Source: Tigriopus japonicus
Taxonomy: Eukaryota; Arthropoda; Copepoda; Harpacticoida; Harpacticidae
DNA length: 64,000 bases
NCBI GenBank assembly: GCA_010645155.1
Contig: CM021315.1
Coordinates: 8,524,361-8,588,360 of the forward strand
Reading direction: 5' to 3'
The stretch's first letter is position 1. Every line of letters begins with the position of its first letter. Shown here one piece after another: positions 1-10,589 of this stretch. The position numbers were made by a program, and so were the translations under genes. Below the pieces are notes generated by a model. It saw only the letters and a list, made by a program, of their open reading frames with translations, made no database searches and was not told where the DNA came from.

Positions 1-960
1 TACCGTTTATATGAAATTTGATCTACCAATGAGTTACTGTTGGCAGATCTGTACAACCCTTGAATAGTGGGTTGGTCAGGAATAGTTTTTAAAAATTTGT
101 CCAATCCTGCCTTAAATGCTGTTAGAGGATCAGCTCCTACATATTCCCGACGAAGGCGAATAGGCAATAAATTGAACAATGAAGGAGCCCGATAAAGAAG
201 AGAGGAGCACTTCATTGTTCGAACTAGCCTTGATCCCTAGGATGGAGGTGCTCTCAGAGCGCACGTAAAACCTCTACGATCGCTACAACTGATCTCAAAT
301 CCTGGGTTAGGACAGAGCCCATGAATGCTCTTGAAAACAAACAGTATCAGATACCTTTCATACCTTCTCTGAGTACTGTACAACCCCAACTTCTGGAGCC
401 TCTCCCAATACGAGAGCTCTCTCATTCCTGTGATGTTGCTAGTAAAACATCTTTGGACCTGCTCGACCTTTTGCAAACCTGCTGAACTCATTGGAGCCCA
501 AATGGGTGAGGCATATTCAAGATGCGGCTGAACAATCGACTTGTACAGAGTTAGCATCGTAATACTATCTCTGGACTTGAAAGTGCGATAGATCCAGCCA
601 CATGTTTGAAATGCCTTCCCCCCTTTAACTGGATTTGCTCATCAAACTTTCCATCATCTTGGACGACAACTCCCAAATCCCTCATGGACGATACCCGCTC
701 AATATCACAACCTCCATTGTCTTTGAGCGGAACATCTAATTTGGACGTCCCATACGTCATTGTGCGGAATTTCATCCCGTTCAATGCCATATTACTCTCG
801 CCAACCCAAGAGTAGATTTTCTCCAAGTCCTCAACTGAACATTTTGAGTCCTGACCATTCCTTCCACAAACTAATTTTGTGTTATCAGCATGTATTGCTC
901 GATCTAGTTCAGTGAGAACTTGGACACGAGACTTAGTCAGAAATAAGGAGAATGCAACTA
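1..960 (-). mobile_element. Non-LTR (LINE) retrotransposon, 3' part of reverse transcriptase ORF
   Basis: On the minus strand the segment reads as the C-terminal half of a LINE-type reverse transcriptase. From about 960 down to 830 there is a degenerate version of the RT catalytic box (ADNT where an active enzyme has ADDT). At 826-551 comes the stretch ending in MRDLGVVVQDDGKFDEQI, and at 557-237 the typical downstream region LEYASPIWAP. After a frame break the last coding part at about 220-1 contains LRREYVGADPL and NSNSLVD. Frames change at least twice and the Asp of the active site is lost, so the copy is dead. The 3' end lies off the window. The same 3' terminal segment recurs at about 42245-42440 and 58175-58450. 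The exact clade (Jockey, CR1 or L2-like) is not determined. Confidence 0.8.
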
Positions 961-1410
961 AGGATGGAACACGTGATCAACTGTCGACCAACGGTCGGAC
1001 AAGTGTCAAAAGACTGCTCTTTATTCAGTAGGAGCATGGTCTTATATAGTCAAATAAGGCGCAGCCTACTGTTCTTGCATGATGCGATGAGTCGCATCTT
1101 GTTGAAACATTGAGTCCTTTTTATATCATAGGATGGCTTTCTCATAATGGTACTTTGGTTCATATACATGCCCTCGTGACAAGATGAAAGGGAACCTTGC
1201 AACTTGTTGGTATGATTATAAATAAAGGTTTTGTGACCAATGTTCAACTCTTTCCTATTTTGTGCTCTCCCTTCTTCCATTTCATTTCATTGCCGAATCA
1301 TTCTCATTTTGTCCGTCTTGCGTGACACATGTGCCGTTCCAACAAACCATCTTTAATAAATCTTCATCGTTAAACTATTCGTTAACTTCATTTCGGACAC
1401 GATATCATTC

Positions 1411-1425
1411 CGTGGCGCAGTCGGT
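1411..1425 (+). other. Primer-binding site of the Gypsy-type element
   Basis: TGGCGCAGTCGGTTG directly follows the presumed 5' LTR end (CA at about 1407-1408, then a short spacer). It has the TGG start expected for annealing to a tRNA 3' CCA end. Nearly the same string (TGGCACAGTCGGTTG) sits at the matching place of the TRIM at 9838-9848, which supports the reading. It also looks like a tRNA A box, but no tRNA cloverleaf follows. Confidence 0.55.
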
Positions 1426-1772
1426 TGCCCAGTTCGTGGATGGTAACCGACTTGCAATCGAACCTTTGAGGACGTCGATTGATTGGACCCATTTCCTCCG
1501 ATTCTGGATCGCCCCTATACTCCTGGTTGAGGATTCTGGAGTGCCTTTGTTCTTGGAGGAGGACTCTGGATCGCCCCTGGCTCAAGATTGGTTGATGGTT
1601 TTTGGTTCTCCGCTTCACTGGTATTTCACCTGGTTCTTCCTTGGTTCACCGTTGGATCTAAGAATTGGAACAAACGATATCCGATCGTCGTCTCAATTTT
1701 TTCATCGGTTGAGTACAATCTATTAAACCCCTTCTATATTTTCTCGACTATATACCATTGTTCTTATAAATC

Positions 1773-4700
1773 ATGTCAAATCGGGAGGAGGTTTTAAATC
1801 TAAAGGCTACTCGTAAAGGCTACAAAGAGTTATCAAATAGGGCGAAGCGAGCTGCATTAGATGCGCTCGAATCTTACTCTGAAGGTGAGGATCCATATTA
1901 CTTGGAATCCAAGATCCGTTCATGGGAGACCAAGTTGAACAAATATCGGGATGCGGAAGCCAATGTCTTATGCCATGTCGCCACAGATGTGAAGGATGCG
2001 GACAAGGATTTAGATATCCATGAAGATGAATTCTTTAAGGCAGAATTTCGAGTGCGAGAATTTCGTTTGGATTTTGGCCGCGATTCAAATAGTAACGCGA
2101 CGGGAAGTCGGGTTGACACACACCCTATTAACCCCAATCCTAGTCTTCCGAAACTCAATATCAAACGCCCTCCCATTTTGGAGGAGGATACTGACTTGCG
2201 AACGTTTCTTCAATGGTGTCCACTGTGGAATAATTATGCCACATTGATCTCTTTGCCCAAACGAGATCGAGTGACTCGAGTTTCTCTTTTCTGGGAATGT
2301 TGTAGCCCAGGATTTCTCCAGATTATTCGTCACTCTCTTGGGATTAAACCGGACACGGGTCGTGATGTTGACGACATTATTTCCATTATTCGAGATCATT
2401 TGAGGAGTCTCCAAAGCATTCATTTAGATATGAAAGATCTTCTTCACGTGAAACAATAGGAGGGCCAAGATTACACCAGTCTGTGTAATAACATCCGTGA
2501 GTTGGCAGAGTTTTCCGATTTGGCCAATATCACCGAAGATAGATTGCTTATAGCTCTTCTTCTTCAGTCAATGAAGAACGAGCTTGATAAGGCTAAGGTG
2601 ATGGAGCGAAATCCTAAAACATTTGATGAAGCTCGTCATCATATTTTGGAATTGGAAACGTCTCGGCAAGGTGCCCGAGACATGTCTTCTTCAATCAAAG
2701 TGAGTGTTACTCGTACGAAGTCCACTTACAAAACTCAGAAGTCTTCTCCCAAACCATCCCATGAAGCCTCAAACTGTGGATATTGTGGTTATTCTAACCA
2801 TCCAAGGGACAAATGTCCCGCACAGAAAAGCCTTTGCCGTTCATGTCACCAAAAAGGTCATTGGGACAAAGTCTGCATGTCTAAACATAGCAGAGATGGC
2901 AAAGATGTCAAGTCTAAAGGCATTTCTTCTCATCGTTCTCGAGTTGGTTCACTGAAACTACGCGTTCTTTCTTCAGATTTTCCTCGAAAGGTCTCTAATG
3001 AGCGTGTTTTCAAATCGATCGATGTGGTTCCGCGCAATTTTGACGGAAAACCGATCAAGATCACCTTCTGTGCAGACACTGGTGCCGACATTTCTGTCAT
3101 GGGTTCGACCATCTTTCGAAAATCTGGTCTGGAGAGGATCGTGGCTCTTTCATCGGATTTTCCTGATCAAATCATTGGGATTGATGGGAAGCCCGTTCGC
3201 CAACAAGGAATATTTTTCGCAACTCTTGGTGTTCAAGATGCCAGAGCTTGTGACGTCCCTATCGTCGTTTGTCATGGCTTGCAGGATTGCTTTTTAAGTT
3301 TGAATGCTTGCAAGGAATTGACCATTATCGGTAATAATTTCCCGTTTCCTCAGGCTAAGGTTGCCTCGTTACTTCTCAGCAAAACGGAAATTCATTCCAA
3401 TTCATCGCCATTGTTGTGGAAAGACCGTGATGTGTGGATTTCTGAATTGCCACAACACGATACTCCTGATGCTTTCCGCATGATTGATGCGAAATTGAAG
3501 ACGATTTATTCGGATGCTTTCGAGTCTGAGACACTCCGTCCCATGGCTGGCCCAATCGTTGGTGATCCGATGGTAATTCATCTGAAAGAGGATGCAAAAC
3601 CATTTGCGATTCATGTGGCTCGAGCAATTCCTTTTGCTTACCGAGCGAAAACGGAAAAATCTCTCCTCAGCATGGTTGAGCAGAAAATCATTGGTCCAGT
3701 TGATGATGAAGTCACAGAATGGTGCCATCCCATTGTTGTCGTCCCAAAGGGAGACGGTGATGTCCGAATTTGCGTGGATTTAACAAATCTGAACTCCCAA
3801 GTTAAACGGAGTATCCACCCTATCAAAACTCCGGCAGAGGACATTTCTGGTTTCACACCGGACCAGAAATACTTTGCCAAGTTGGATCTTGTGAAGGGAT
3901 ATTGGCAAATGCCCCTTGCCGAAGAGTCTCAGCACTTAACCACTTTCCTGACGCCTATGGGCAAATTCAAAATCCTCCGATCACCAATGGGATTTGTTTC
4001 GACAGGCGATTCCTATTCATATCGGGGAGATGTGGCTATGGCTGGGTTAGATATCCAAAAAGTTGTAGATGACATGGCGTGTGGAGCCTCGTCATTACCT
4101 GGTCTTGTCCGTCGAGTGAGCGATATTTTGGAGCGATGCGTCATTCATGGACTAACGGTAAACTCAAAAAAGAGTGTCCTTGCGGCCTCTTCCATCGATT
4201 TTGTTGGATATCAAATCGCTCCAGGATGTATTAAACCAGATCCAAGCAAGTTGGAGGCCATCCAAAATTTTCCGGAACCCGCCAATTTGACCGATCTCCG
4301 TTCATTCTTGGGATTGGTAAACCAGTTGGGGAAATTTCTTCCCAATTTGGCTTCATTCACTGCTCCTTTCCGTGGTCTTCAAAGGCAAAAGAATTGTTGT
4401 TCCTCCATCCGCCGTCAAATTTATTTTGAAGCGCCTTCATGCCAGTCATCAAGGAGCCGAAAAAACAAAACGGCGAGCGCGTCAAATATTATTTTGGCCC
4501 GGTTATACATCGGATATTGCAAATACTGTTTCCGCATGTTCTGAATGTATGTATTTTCGACCCTCTCATCCTGCAGAGCCGTTACTTCAGGATTCACTTC
4601 CTACTCGACCATTCCAAGTGGTCACAGCCGATTTATTTTCCTTTGGCAAATACGAGTACTTGGTTTATAGTGATCGCCTTTCTGGATACCCTCTCGTGGT

Positions 4701-5025
4701 GAAATATTCGTCTTCGCCCAGTTCTTTTTCACTCATGAGGGATTTCTCGAATTTTTTCTCATTATTTGGTGTTCCAAACGTCTTGCGGAGTGATAATGGC
4801 CCGCAGTTTGCGTCCAAATCATTCGGCGATTTTTTACAAAAATGGGGAGTTACGTGGAAGCCGTCATCGCCGTATTATCCACAAAGTAACGGCCATGCCG
4901 AAGTTATGGTGAAATCCATAAAGCACATGCAGGCCAAATGTGGCGGAGATTTCCAATCGGATGAATTCGCCGAGGCTCTTTTAGAATTCCGAAACACGCC
5001 TCTGAGTGACGGGTTATCGCGGTAG
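1773..5025 (+). pseudogene. gag-pol of Gypsy-type element (protease, RT, integrase; RNase H deleted)
   Basis: One long frame runs from ATG 1773 to about 4400, interrupted only by TAG at 2457-2459. The gag part has a capsid-like region (LRTFLQWCPLWNNYA) and two CX2CX4HX4C zinc knuckles at about 2776-2880. A retroviral-type aspartic protease (CADTGADISV, about 3070-3100) follows. RT spans about 3590-4370, with KLDLVKGYWQMPL, the fingers-palm motif SPMGF and a catalytic VVDDM in place of YVDD. At about 4375-4400 the sequence jumps into another frame directly at the integrase N-terminus (HX3H and CX2C zinc site, about 4440-4550), with DDE core Asp in TADLF, Asp in RSDNGPQ and Glu in NGHAE. The whole RNase H/connection region is absent. 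The frame ends at 5025, where the element is cut. Confidence 0.85.
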
Positions 5026-5036
5026 TCTTTTTTAGG

Positions 5037-5201
5037 CAACAACATGCCGACAATTTTTTGTCGGCATCTTTTTTGGGCAAAAAACATGCCGACGAGTCTT
5101 TGTCGGCATCTTTTGTGGGCAAAAAACATGCCGACGATTTTTTGTCGGCATCTATTTTGGGCAAAAAACATGCTGACGATTTTTTGTCCTTTGATCCGAA
5201 A
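5037..5201. repeat. 42-bp tandem repeat, four units, each with a hairpin
   Basis: Four head-to-tail units begin their core ATGCCGAC at 5044, 5086, 5128 and 5170, giving an exact 42-bp period. In the first three units the core is followed after about 7 bases by GTCGGCAT, its reverse complement, so each unit can form an 8-bp stem. The fourth unit has lost the second arm. Because 42 is a multiple of three, repeated peptides appear in several frames on both strands. These look like spurious coding, not a protein. The array abuts the truncated end of the Gypsy element. Confidence 0.9.
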
Positions 5202-5364
5202 AAATAGGCAAAATAACGAGCAAAACTCAAGTATAGTATTGGTTGACCAAGCTTCTTGGGTAATAGTGAGTTAATTATGGGAGATCGAATTTTTGAAAAA
5301 TCATATCATGTATTTTTCATGATTTCTGATGATAGAAAACACTCTCAGACGACGAACAGACATA

Positions 5365-5413
5365 GGGCTTTTCATCGAGCGCCATCTACATTGACCAGGT
5401 GCGGACAAACAAA
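5365..5413 (+). repeat. Left terminal inverted repeat of ISL2EU element
   Basis: The 49 bases match the reverse complement of 10590-10638 except at the outermost position. TA precedes it at 5363-5364. Confidence 0.92.
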
Positions 5414-5464
5414 TGTAAACAGTTGGTGAAAAGTGGATGCTGTGGAACCCAAATCGGAGCAAAA

Positions 5465-6895
5465 ATGCCGTATCATTGTTCATATGGAACTTGTAAGTCC
5501 GATTCCAGATACCCCAAGGACGGTGTGAGTTTTGTGCGATTCCCGGACCCAGAAAAACATTATCAATTGGCCAAAAGATGGGCGCACTTGTGTGGACGGA
5601 AAAACTTTACAGTGAAGAATGTCACCCGTCACACCTACGTTTGTTCTGATCATTTCCATCAAGGACAAAGTTTATCCTTAAAAGATAATCCAAATCTGGA
5701 GCCCGTATCAATGACCGAAAAATCTTTAACAAGGCGGTGTCAAACGAGGGCAAGGTCAAATGTTCACTTAGGCTCTAAAGATAAAAATTCGCATGAAACC
5801 TTTGAATCAGAAGACTATAATGAAGTTGAGGATCTAAGCACTCAAGAATCAGACGTGTCCGAAATCCAAGTGGTAGCATCTTCCGATCAATCAACCCAGA
5901 CAGCCTTTAGTCCTTTAGTGACCATAAAAAACAATGAGAAGCAATTCAAGTTCTACACGGGTTTCAATTGGACAATGTTCAAGGTACGTATGGACACTGA
6001 TAAGAAAAGACATATTTGATCAAGTAAAAATCATATCCTTTGATATTTTTGAGTGATTTAAAAGAAGTTATGAATTGTTTTCAGGTTTTGCAACGTTTTT
6101 TTGATGATGAAGTCAAACTCATTAGAAGAAAAACTGGACAATCAAAGGTTTCTTTAGAGGATCAACTCATCATCACCCTAATGCGTTTGCGTCGTGGACT
6201 GTTGCTTCAAGACCTCAGTTATCGATTTGATCTTAGCCTTGGCCTTGTTGACGAAATCATCAACACATGGATTCAACACATGTATGACGGATTTAGTGCA
6301 CTTAAAAGGAAGATGATGGCACCAAGATCGCACCACGTCCCTCTTCCGGAAGCATTTAATAATAGATTTCTAAAAGATTGTAGGTGCATCATTGATTGCA
6401 CTGAAATGTTCCGACAATCTTCCGAAAATTCAAGACAACAAGGCCACAACTTCTCCAATTACAAGCATCACTCAACCATGAAGCTTCTCATTGCGGTGTC
6501 ACCTTGGGGATCCTGTATGTTTGTCTCGGATGCATTTGAGGGCTCCATTTCAGACAAAGCAATTGTCCAAAAATCGGGATTCTTGGATTTCCTTGAGCCA
6601 GGTGATCTCGTCCTTGCCGATCGTGGATTTAATATCAACGTGGAATGCGCGTCCCGAGGTGCTAAATTGATGATACCACCTTTCCTGGATGGTAGAAAGG
6701 CCTTTTCCAAAGAGGAAATTCATCTTACAAAGTTGATTGCGAAAACCAGAATTCACGTTGAAAGGTATGTCTATGTACATAATTAAATCTGAGCTGAACT
6801 AATATAATTGTATAGAAAATAGGATCTACCCAGAAGATTTTCAAATCTTTGAATTTTTGTGTAACGTGAGCATGATATTAAATTCAGGAATATGA
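5465..6895 (+). CDS. THAP-domain DDE transposase (ISL2EU type), three exons
   Basis: Cuts and joins the surrounding transposon. Exons: 5465-5983, 6085-6764, 6823-6895 (donors GTACGT and GTATGT, acceptors TTTTCAG and AAATAG), joining in frame to about 423 aa. Start ATG 5465 is chosen because the THAP finger begins at once. THAP C2CH zinc finger: Cys5, Cys10, Cys60, His63 (CSDHF), which binds the transposon ends in related enzymes. A helical helix-turn-helix-like region follows (EDQLIITLMRLRRGLLLQDL). The DDE_Tnp_4 catalytic core has Asp277 (IIDCTE), Asp352 (LADRGF) and Glu399 (HVER). No stop or frame break is seen within exons. The short third exon gives a C-terminus that should be checked with transcripts. 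Domain assignment is from visible motifs; activity is inferred. Confidence 0.85.
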
Positions 6896-8052
6896 ACAGT
6901 GGTGACCAAGACTAAGTTTAGTAATAATGTCTAGCACATTCTAATATTCTTGAAATGATAAGCTTGACCCTTGATGTAATCTTCTTGATTACCTGTCTAC
7001 TCTCCTAACCTTGAGGGAAAATGAGATTCATTTATTTGTGAAATAATTGGCATTTTGAACATCCCTTTAATCCATTTTTAACTGAGGACTAAATTACGGA
7101 ATGTACATTGTGTTACAGATACCCCAGAATACCTATAGAAAAGATTGCTCTAAGAAAAACATCAAATATTTGTAATGCTGTGTTTAGATATTAAAATGCC
7201 AAATTTTGTCCATACTTCATGTTCTTGGCCAAATTTATCATGTTTTAGCAACTTAATTTCATGTACTTTTCCTTTAAACTGATTTGAAGGATGAAAAGAA
7301 ATATGCCGTTTAATCTCAACACCAGTCTCAAATTTCTTGTTTTGCAGCTAATTCTAAAATTGGGGAAAAAGTTTGGAAAATGCTGTTAAGGTATTCAATT
7401 CAAACAAACAAGGCTGAAATTCGACAAAAGTTCTAGTTTGTTGCAAAAAAATGAAGGGTCTGTAACATGGGCTAAAACGCCAAAATTATTTTTGGGACAA
7501 TTTGCATCTCGCAACTTTGTCCAAGCCTTCATACTCAAAAACAACTTTTGGAACAATATTTATTCGAATTTCTGACAGTTCGTGTGTGTTTTGATCAATT
7601 ATTGTGAAAATCAAAACAAAATTACTCGAATTACTCAAATTTAATCAAAATAAATGTGTTGATTGGTCTAATTCGAGATAATAGAATTCCAAAAGGGTCC
7701 ATCGCGAATATTGATCCGATTGTTTTCTCCTGAAGTGATTTTAAAGTAATACTTTTCAACATCAAAACTGGTGTGTGATGTTTTGGCATGAAAAACAAAA
7801 GCTTGTGTAGAGGAACTCGCGAATTTTTAAAGTTATTATTCTTTTTGCTTTTAGGTTCAACAAAAGCCTTAAAAACTGGAGGATTTTATCTGGGATCATT
7901 CCTTTGAGCATGGACCATTCTATTTCCCAGATTTGTTTTATAACGTCTTGCTTCGTCAACTTTGAATCTCCATTGGTTTCAAAATGATTTGGCAAATGCA
8001 AAAATAAAGAAATATGCTGAACATATACCTTTCTATTTTTTCAAAGCATAAG
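6896..8052. other. Spacer between the two convergent transposon genes
   Basis: AT-rich sequence between the 3' ends of the transposase and nuclease genes. It holds short frames such as minus 7762-8001, with no recognised motif. No repeat or RNA gene was recognised. Confidence 0.5.
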
Positions 8053-9237
8053 CTACAAAAATGTCAATGTCTTTGGCTCCAGGTTGCGTGGCACTCTTTG
8101 TTCAAAATATTCTGGAACATAAGCTCTCTCATAAAAGGAGATTGCAGTAGACAGATTCTCCGAAACAAAGTCTGGATCTAAGGGCACATTTAAAAGAAAT
8201 TGACGCTTTGGTAGCTAAATGAAGAAATGGGCAAACTTTGATCCAGTCACAAACATTGTCAATTGAACTTGAAAGTAGTAAGAATGACTCTTCTTCAAGG
8301 TGACATTTTCTTGGCTGTCTTTTTCAAGAAAAGACAACTTCAATTGTTCCAGTGGTTGATCCGAATCTCTCACAGACCATGGGCATTTGACTTCAAGGAT
8401 TCCAGAAATATCATTGATCGAGATAAGGCCGTCAGGACTTGCTCCAACACATACATAGAGCTTTGATACAAAAAATCCAGTTCTAGTAACGTTGTTTCCC
8501 GTCAGTGATTGGTAGGAAAGAATAGCTTGTTGCTCGTGATTGTTACCCCACTTGATGGCCGGTACAGAATTTAGCATTGGTTCTTCTTTCCAAATTTCCT
8601 TGATCAGGGAATTATTTTGGGAGACAAAGCGTTTGAAAGTGGTTCCAGTAATTCTCATCTTTCTAATTGCCTTCCACAATTCACTAGTGTCTTGGGACTC
8701 AGTTCCACCAATGTGAATTCCATGATCATTGGACAAGTGATCTAGATCCAAATTCCGCAATTGAGCAGTCAGACTCCCAATAAACTGTTCGGTCAGGTCT
8801 TTCAAAACTTCAATCCGATCAGGTTCAAGATCATAGTCTTCATGAGGTTTGTAGAAGCTTTTGCCACATCGTCATTCCTCCAGTGGATTGGAGATCAAAT
8901 AATAAACTCTCACATCGGTCTTCATAGTGGGCATAGCATTCGATGGGTTTATAGTTCCTCAATCGTTCGGGATTTCTTATCTTGTTGTATCTGAAAGAGT
9001 AAAATTGTATAAACTATAAATATATAATGGTTATAACTGAACAGGCAGTTCTTACCTGTTTACAAAAACTACATCCGGCTCTTTTGCTCGGGTTGATCCC
9101 CGGCCCCACACTTGGGCTTTGGAGGTACCAGGAACGAATTGCCTCGCAGGAATACCATTTCGGATGTCTTCAGCGGCAAACAGAAGGGCTGCAACGTGCG
9201 AACACTTTCCATCCGCTCGAGTTACGCAATTGCATCC

Positions 9238-9378
9238 TGTACGATCATGGAGTGGTGGTGATTGACTAGATGATTTATTGTAGTGTTGGCGAGAGTATAT
9301 ATACATACGAACATACGTAAATGGAAATGACATGGTTGAGCAATGAGTATGAGAGTAAGAGCAATAGGGAATACAACA
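9238..9378 (-). repeat. TRIM LTR (3' LTR in element orientation)
   Basis: 141 bp, identical to 9849-9989. It is preceded on the minus strand by the polypurine tract at 9379-9390 and flanked outside by CATCC at 9233-9237. Confidence 0.92.
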
Positions 9379-9848
9379 TTTCCCTTCCCCGGGGAAGAAG
9401 TTGAAATTTTACAGAAGTATGTACAAGTACATAACCTTAAAGACATGACTAGAATAATATACATATTGACTAGAATTGACTAGGATAAGTTAAATGACTA
9501 GGACACCACACTCCACAGATCCTCGATCACACCAGGAGACTTCATCCATCCAGGGTTGAGCGAGTTTCCCCCATCCCAAGCCACGGGTTTCCAGGGGCCG
9601 TCCGCACGCACCACGGACCGTCTGCCGCATCACGGACCTTCCACTCGCATCACGGGCCGTCCGCACGCAACCACAGGTCCTCCGGCTCCTTGCGGTCCAC
9701 CTGCTGCATCCACGGACCTTCGCTGCGACCGTGGACCTTCGCTGCCGCCACAGACCTACGCTGCGACCACGGACCTTCAAGACTCGCCCAGGCGAGGGAG
9801 GGGAACCGGTTCTTCCGCCGGAGAGGACGATACCAACCGACTGTGCCA

Positions 9849-9989
9849 TGTACGATCATGGAGTGGTGGTGATTGACTAGATGATTTATTGTAGTGTTGG
9901 CGAGAGTATATATACATACGAACATACGTAAATGGAAATGACATGGTTGAGCAATGAGTATGAGAGTAAGAGCAATAGGGAATACAACA
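9849..9989 (-). repeat. TRIM LTR (5' LTR in element orientation)
   Basis: 141 bp, identical to 9238-9378. It is followed on the minus strand by the primer-binding site at 9848 downward and flanked outside by CATCC at 9990-9994. Confidence 0.92.
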
Positions 9990-10589
9990 CATCCAGAATC
10001 ACTAATTGTCCCATGATGTTGTAGTGAAAAGTACGGGTATCGAAGCTCATTTTTCATAGACGCTTCTACATTACCTCTGATGGTAATAGTTGAAGTGTTT
10101 CCACACCACTCCAGATGCCTGATCTTGTTACTAGTGTAGAGTCTTCTGCCTTTTGCAAGTGATTTCCTGGTTTGGCAGTGAGATGATAACGTTTCTTCGT
10201 CATTGGAATCATCTCTTTCTTCCGAGGTAATAAAGGAGACCACAATACTAATATCGAAATCAGGTGGAAATGGAATGCTTGGCAATACATCTGGTTGAAT
10301 GACACAAAAATCGTTGTTATTGAGATCAGTTTGTTGATGAAATGGGGGATCCGGGGAAGTTGAATTAACCACTCTGGCCGAGTCTCGGTGCAAATTTGCC
10401 AAATTGACTAGCTCACTTTTCTTCAAAGAGCTGACTCTTTGAACCCCTTTATCGGTCAAAAGTCTTCGCAACTCTACCACGGTCAGCTTTGAATAGTCCT
10501 CATTCATTGACAACACATTCATAATGACAATCACGGCAAAATATTCTTCGGGGAAAGCGAACACGATCTGACGCTTCACTTAAACTTTG

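Larger units (their letters stand above)
960..5025 (+). mobile_element. Decayed Gypsy/Mag-type LTR retrotransposon, 3' truncated
   Basis: A Ty3/Gypsy-type element lies on the plus strand: probable 5' LTR (about 960-1407, with a TATATAG box near 1043), a primer-binding site at 1411 beginning TGGCGCAGTCGGTTG, a gag-protease-RT frame (1773-4400) and an integrase frame (4372-5025). LTR borders cannot be fixed because no second LTR is present; the element stops at about 5020 where the 42-bp repeats begin. RNase H is missing, the gag frame has a UAG and the pol frame shifts at the deletion junction, so it cannot move by itself. Domain order protease-RT-integrase and two zinc knuckles fit the Mag lineage of Gypsy; the clade is an inference. 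Confidence 0.8.
9238..9989 (-). mobile_element. TRIM: miniature non-coding LTR retrotransposon
   Basis: Two identical 141-bp direct repeats (9238-9378 and 9849-9989) start TG and end CA, and are flanked by a 5-bp target duplication CATCC (9233-9237 and 9990-9994). In the minus orientation the LTR holds TATATATA and, about 20 bases on, an AATAAA poly(A) signal. A primer-binding site TGGCACAGTCGGTTG directly follows the upstream LTR (9848 downward). A polypurine tract GGGGAAGGGAAA directly precedes the other LTR (9379-9390). The 470-bp interior has no retroviral ORF. It is GC-rich and made of degenerate repeats around CACGGACCTTCGCTGCGAC (about 9590-9780). Identical LTRs point to recent insertion. 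It must borrow proteins from another element. Confidence 0.92.
8053..10522 (-). pseudogene. SAP-SWIM-YqaJ nuclease gene of the ISL2EU element, disrupted
   Basis: Second gene of the transposon. Reading down the minus strand from ATG 10522: a SAP-like DNA-binding motif (LTVVELRRLL through KKSELVNLA, about 10495-10400), then a low-complexity region. The coding frame is cut at 9990-9994 by the TRIM and resumes at 9237 with a SWIM zinc finger (CNC then CSH). A donor lies at 9055 and an acceptor at 8991, a 65-bp intron. The second exon carries the YqaJ-type PD-(D/E)XK nuclease core (ASPDGLI then EVKCP) followed by a YYFQVQLTM segment. Three lesions are visible: the TRIM, a one-base frame shift between about 8890 and 8860, and TAG at 8215-8217 where TGG is expected. 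Beyond that TAG the same frame stays open for 54 codons to TAG 8053-8055. Such nucleases accompany ISL2EU transposases; their role in transposition is not known to me. Confidence 0.82.

Noticed and set aside
1411..1470. tRNA gene suggested by an A-box-like TGGCGCAGTCGG
   Set aside because: No B box in the right orientation and no cloverleaf. Its position after the LTR fits a primer-binding site.
5037..5201. Possible CRISPR array
   Set aside because: Repeats are contiguous without unique spacers and the host is eukaryotic.
5044..5274. Open frames with 14-residue repeats on both strands over the 42-bp array
   Set aside because: The period is a multiple of three, so repeated peptides appear in several frames. 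No start context, no homology, and the DNA hairpin is the conserved feature.
9490..9876. GC-rich open frames inside the TRIM on both strands
   Set aside because: Products of the GC-rich tandem repeat, which has few stop codons. No retroviral or other domain.
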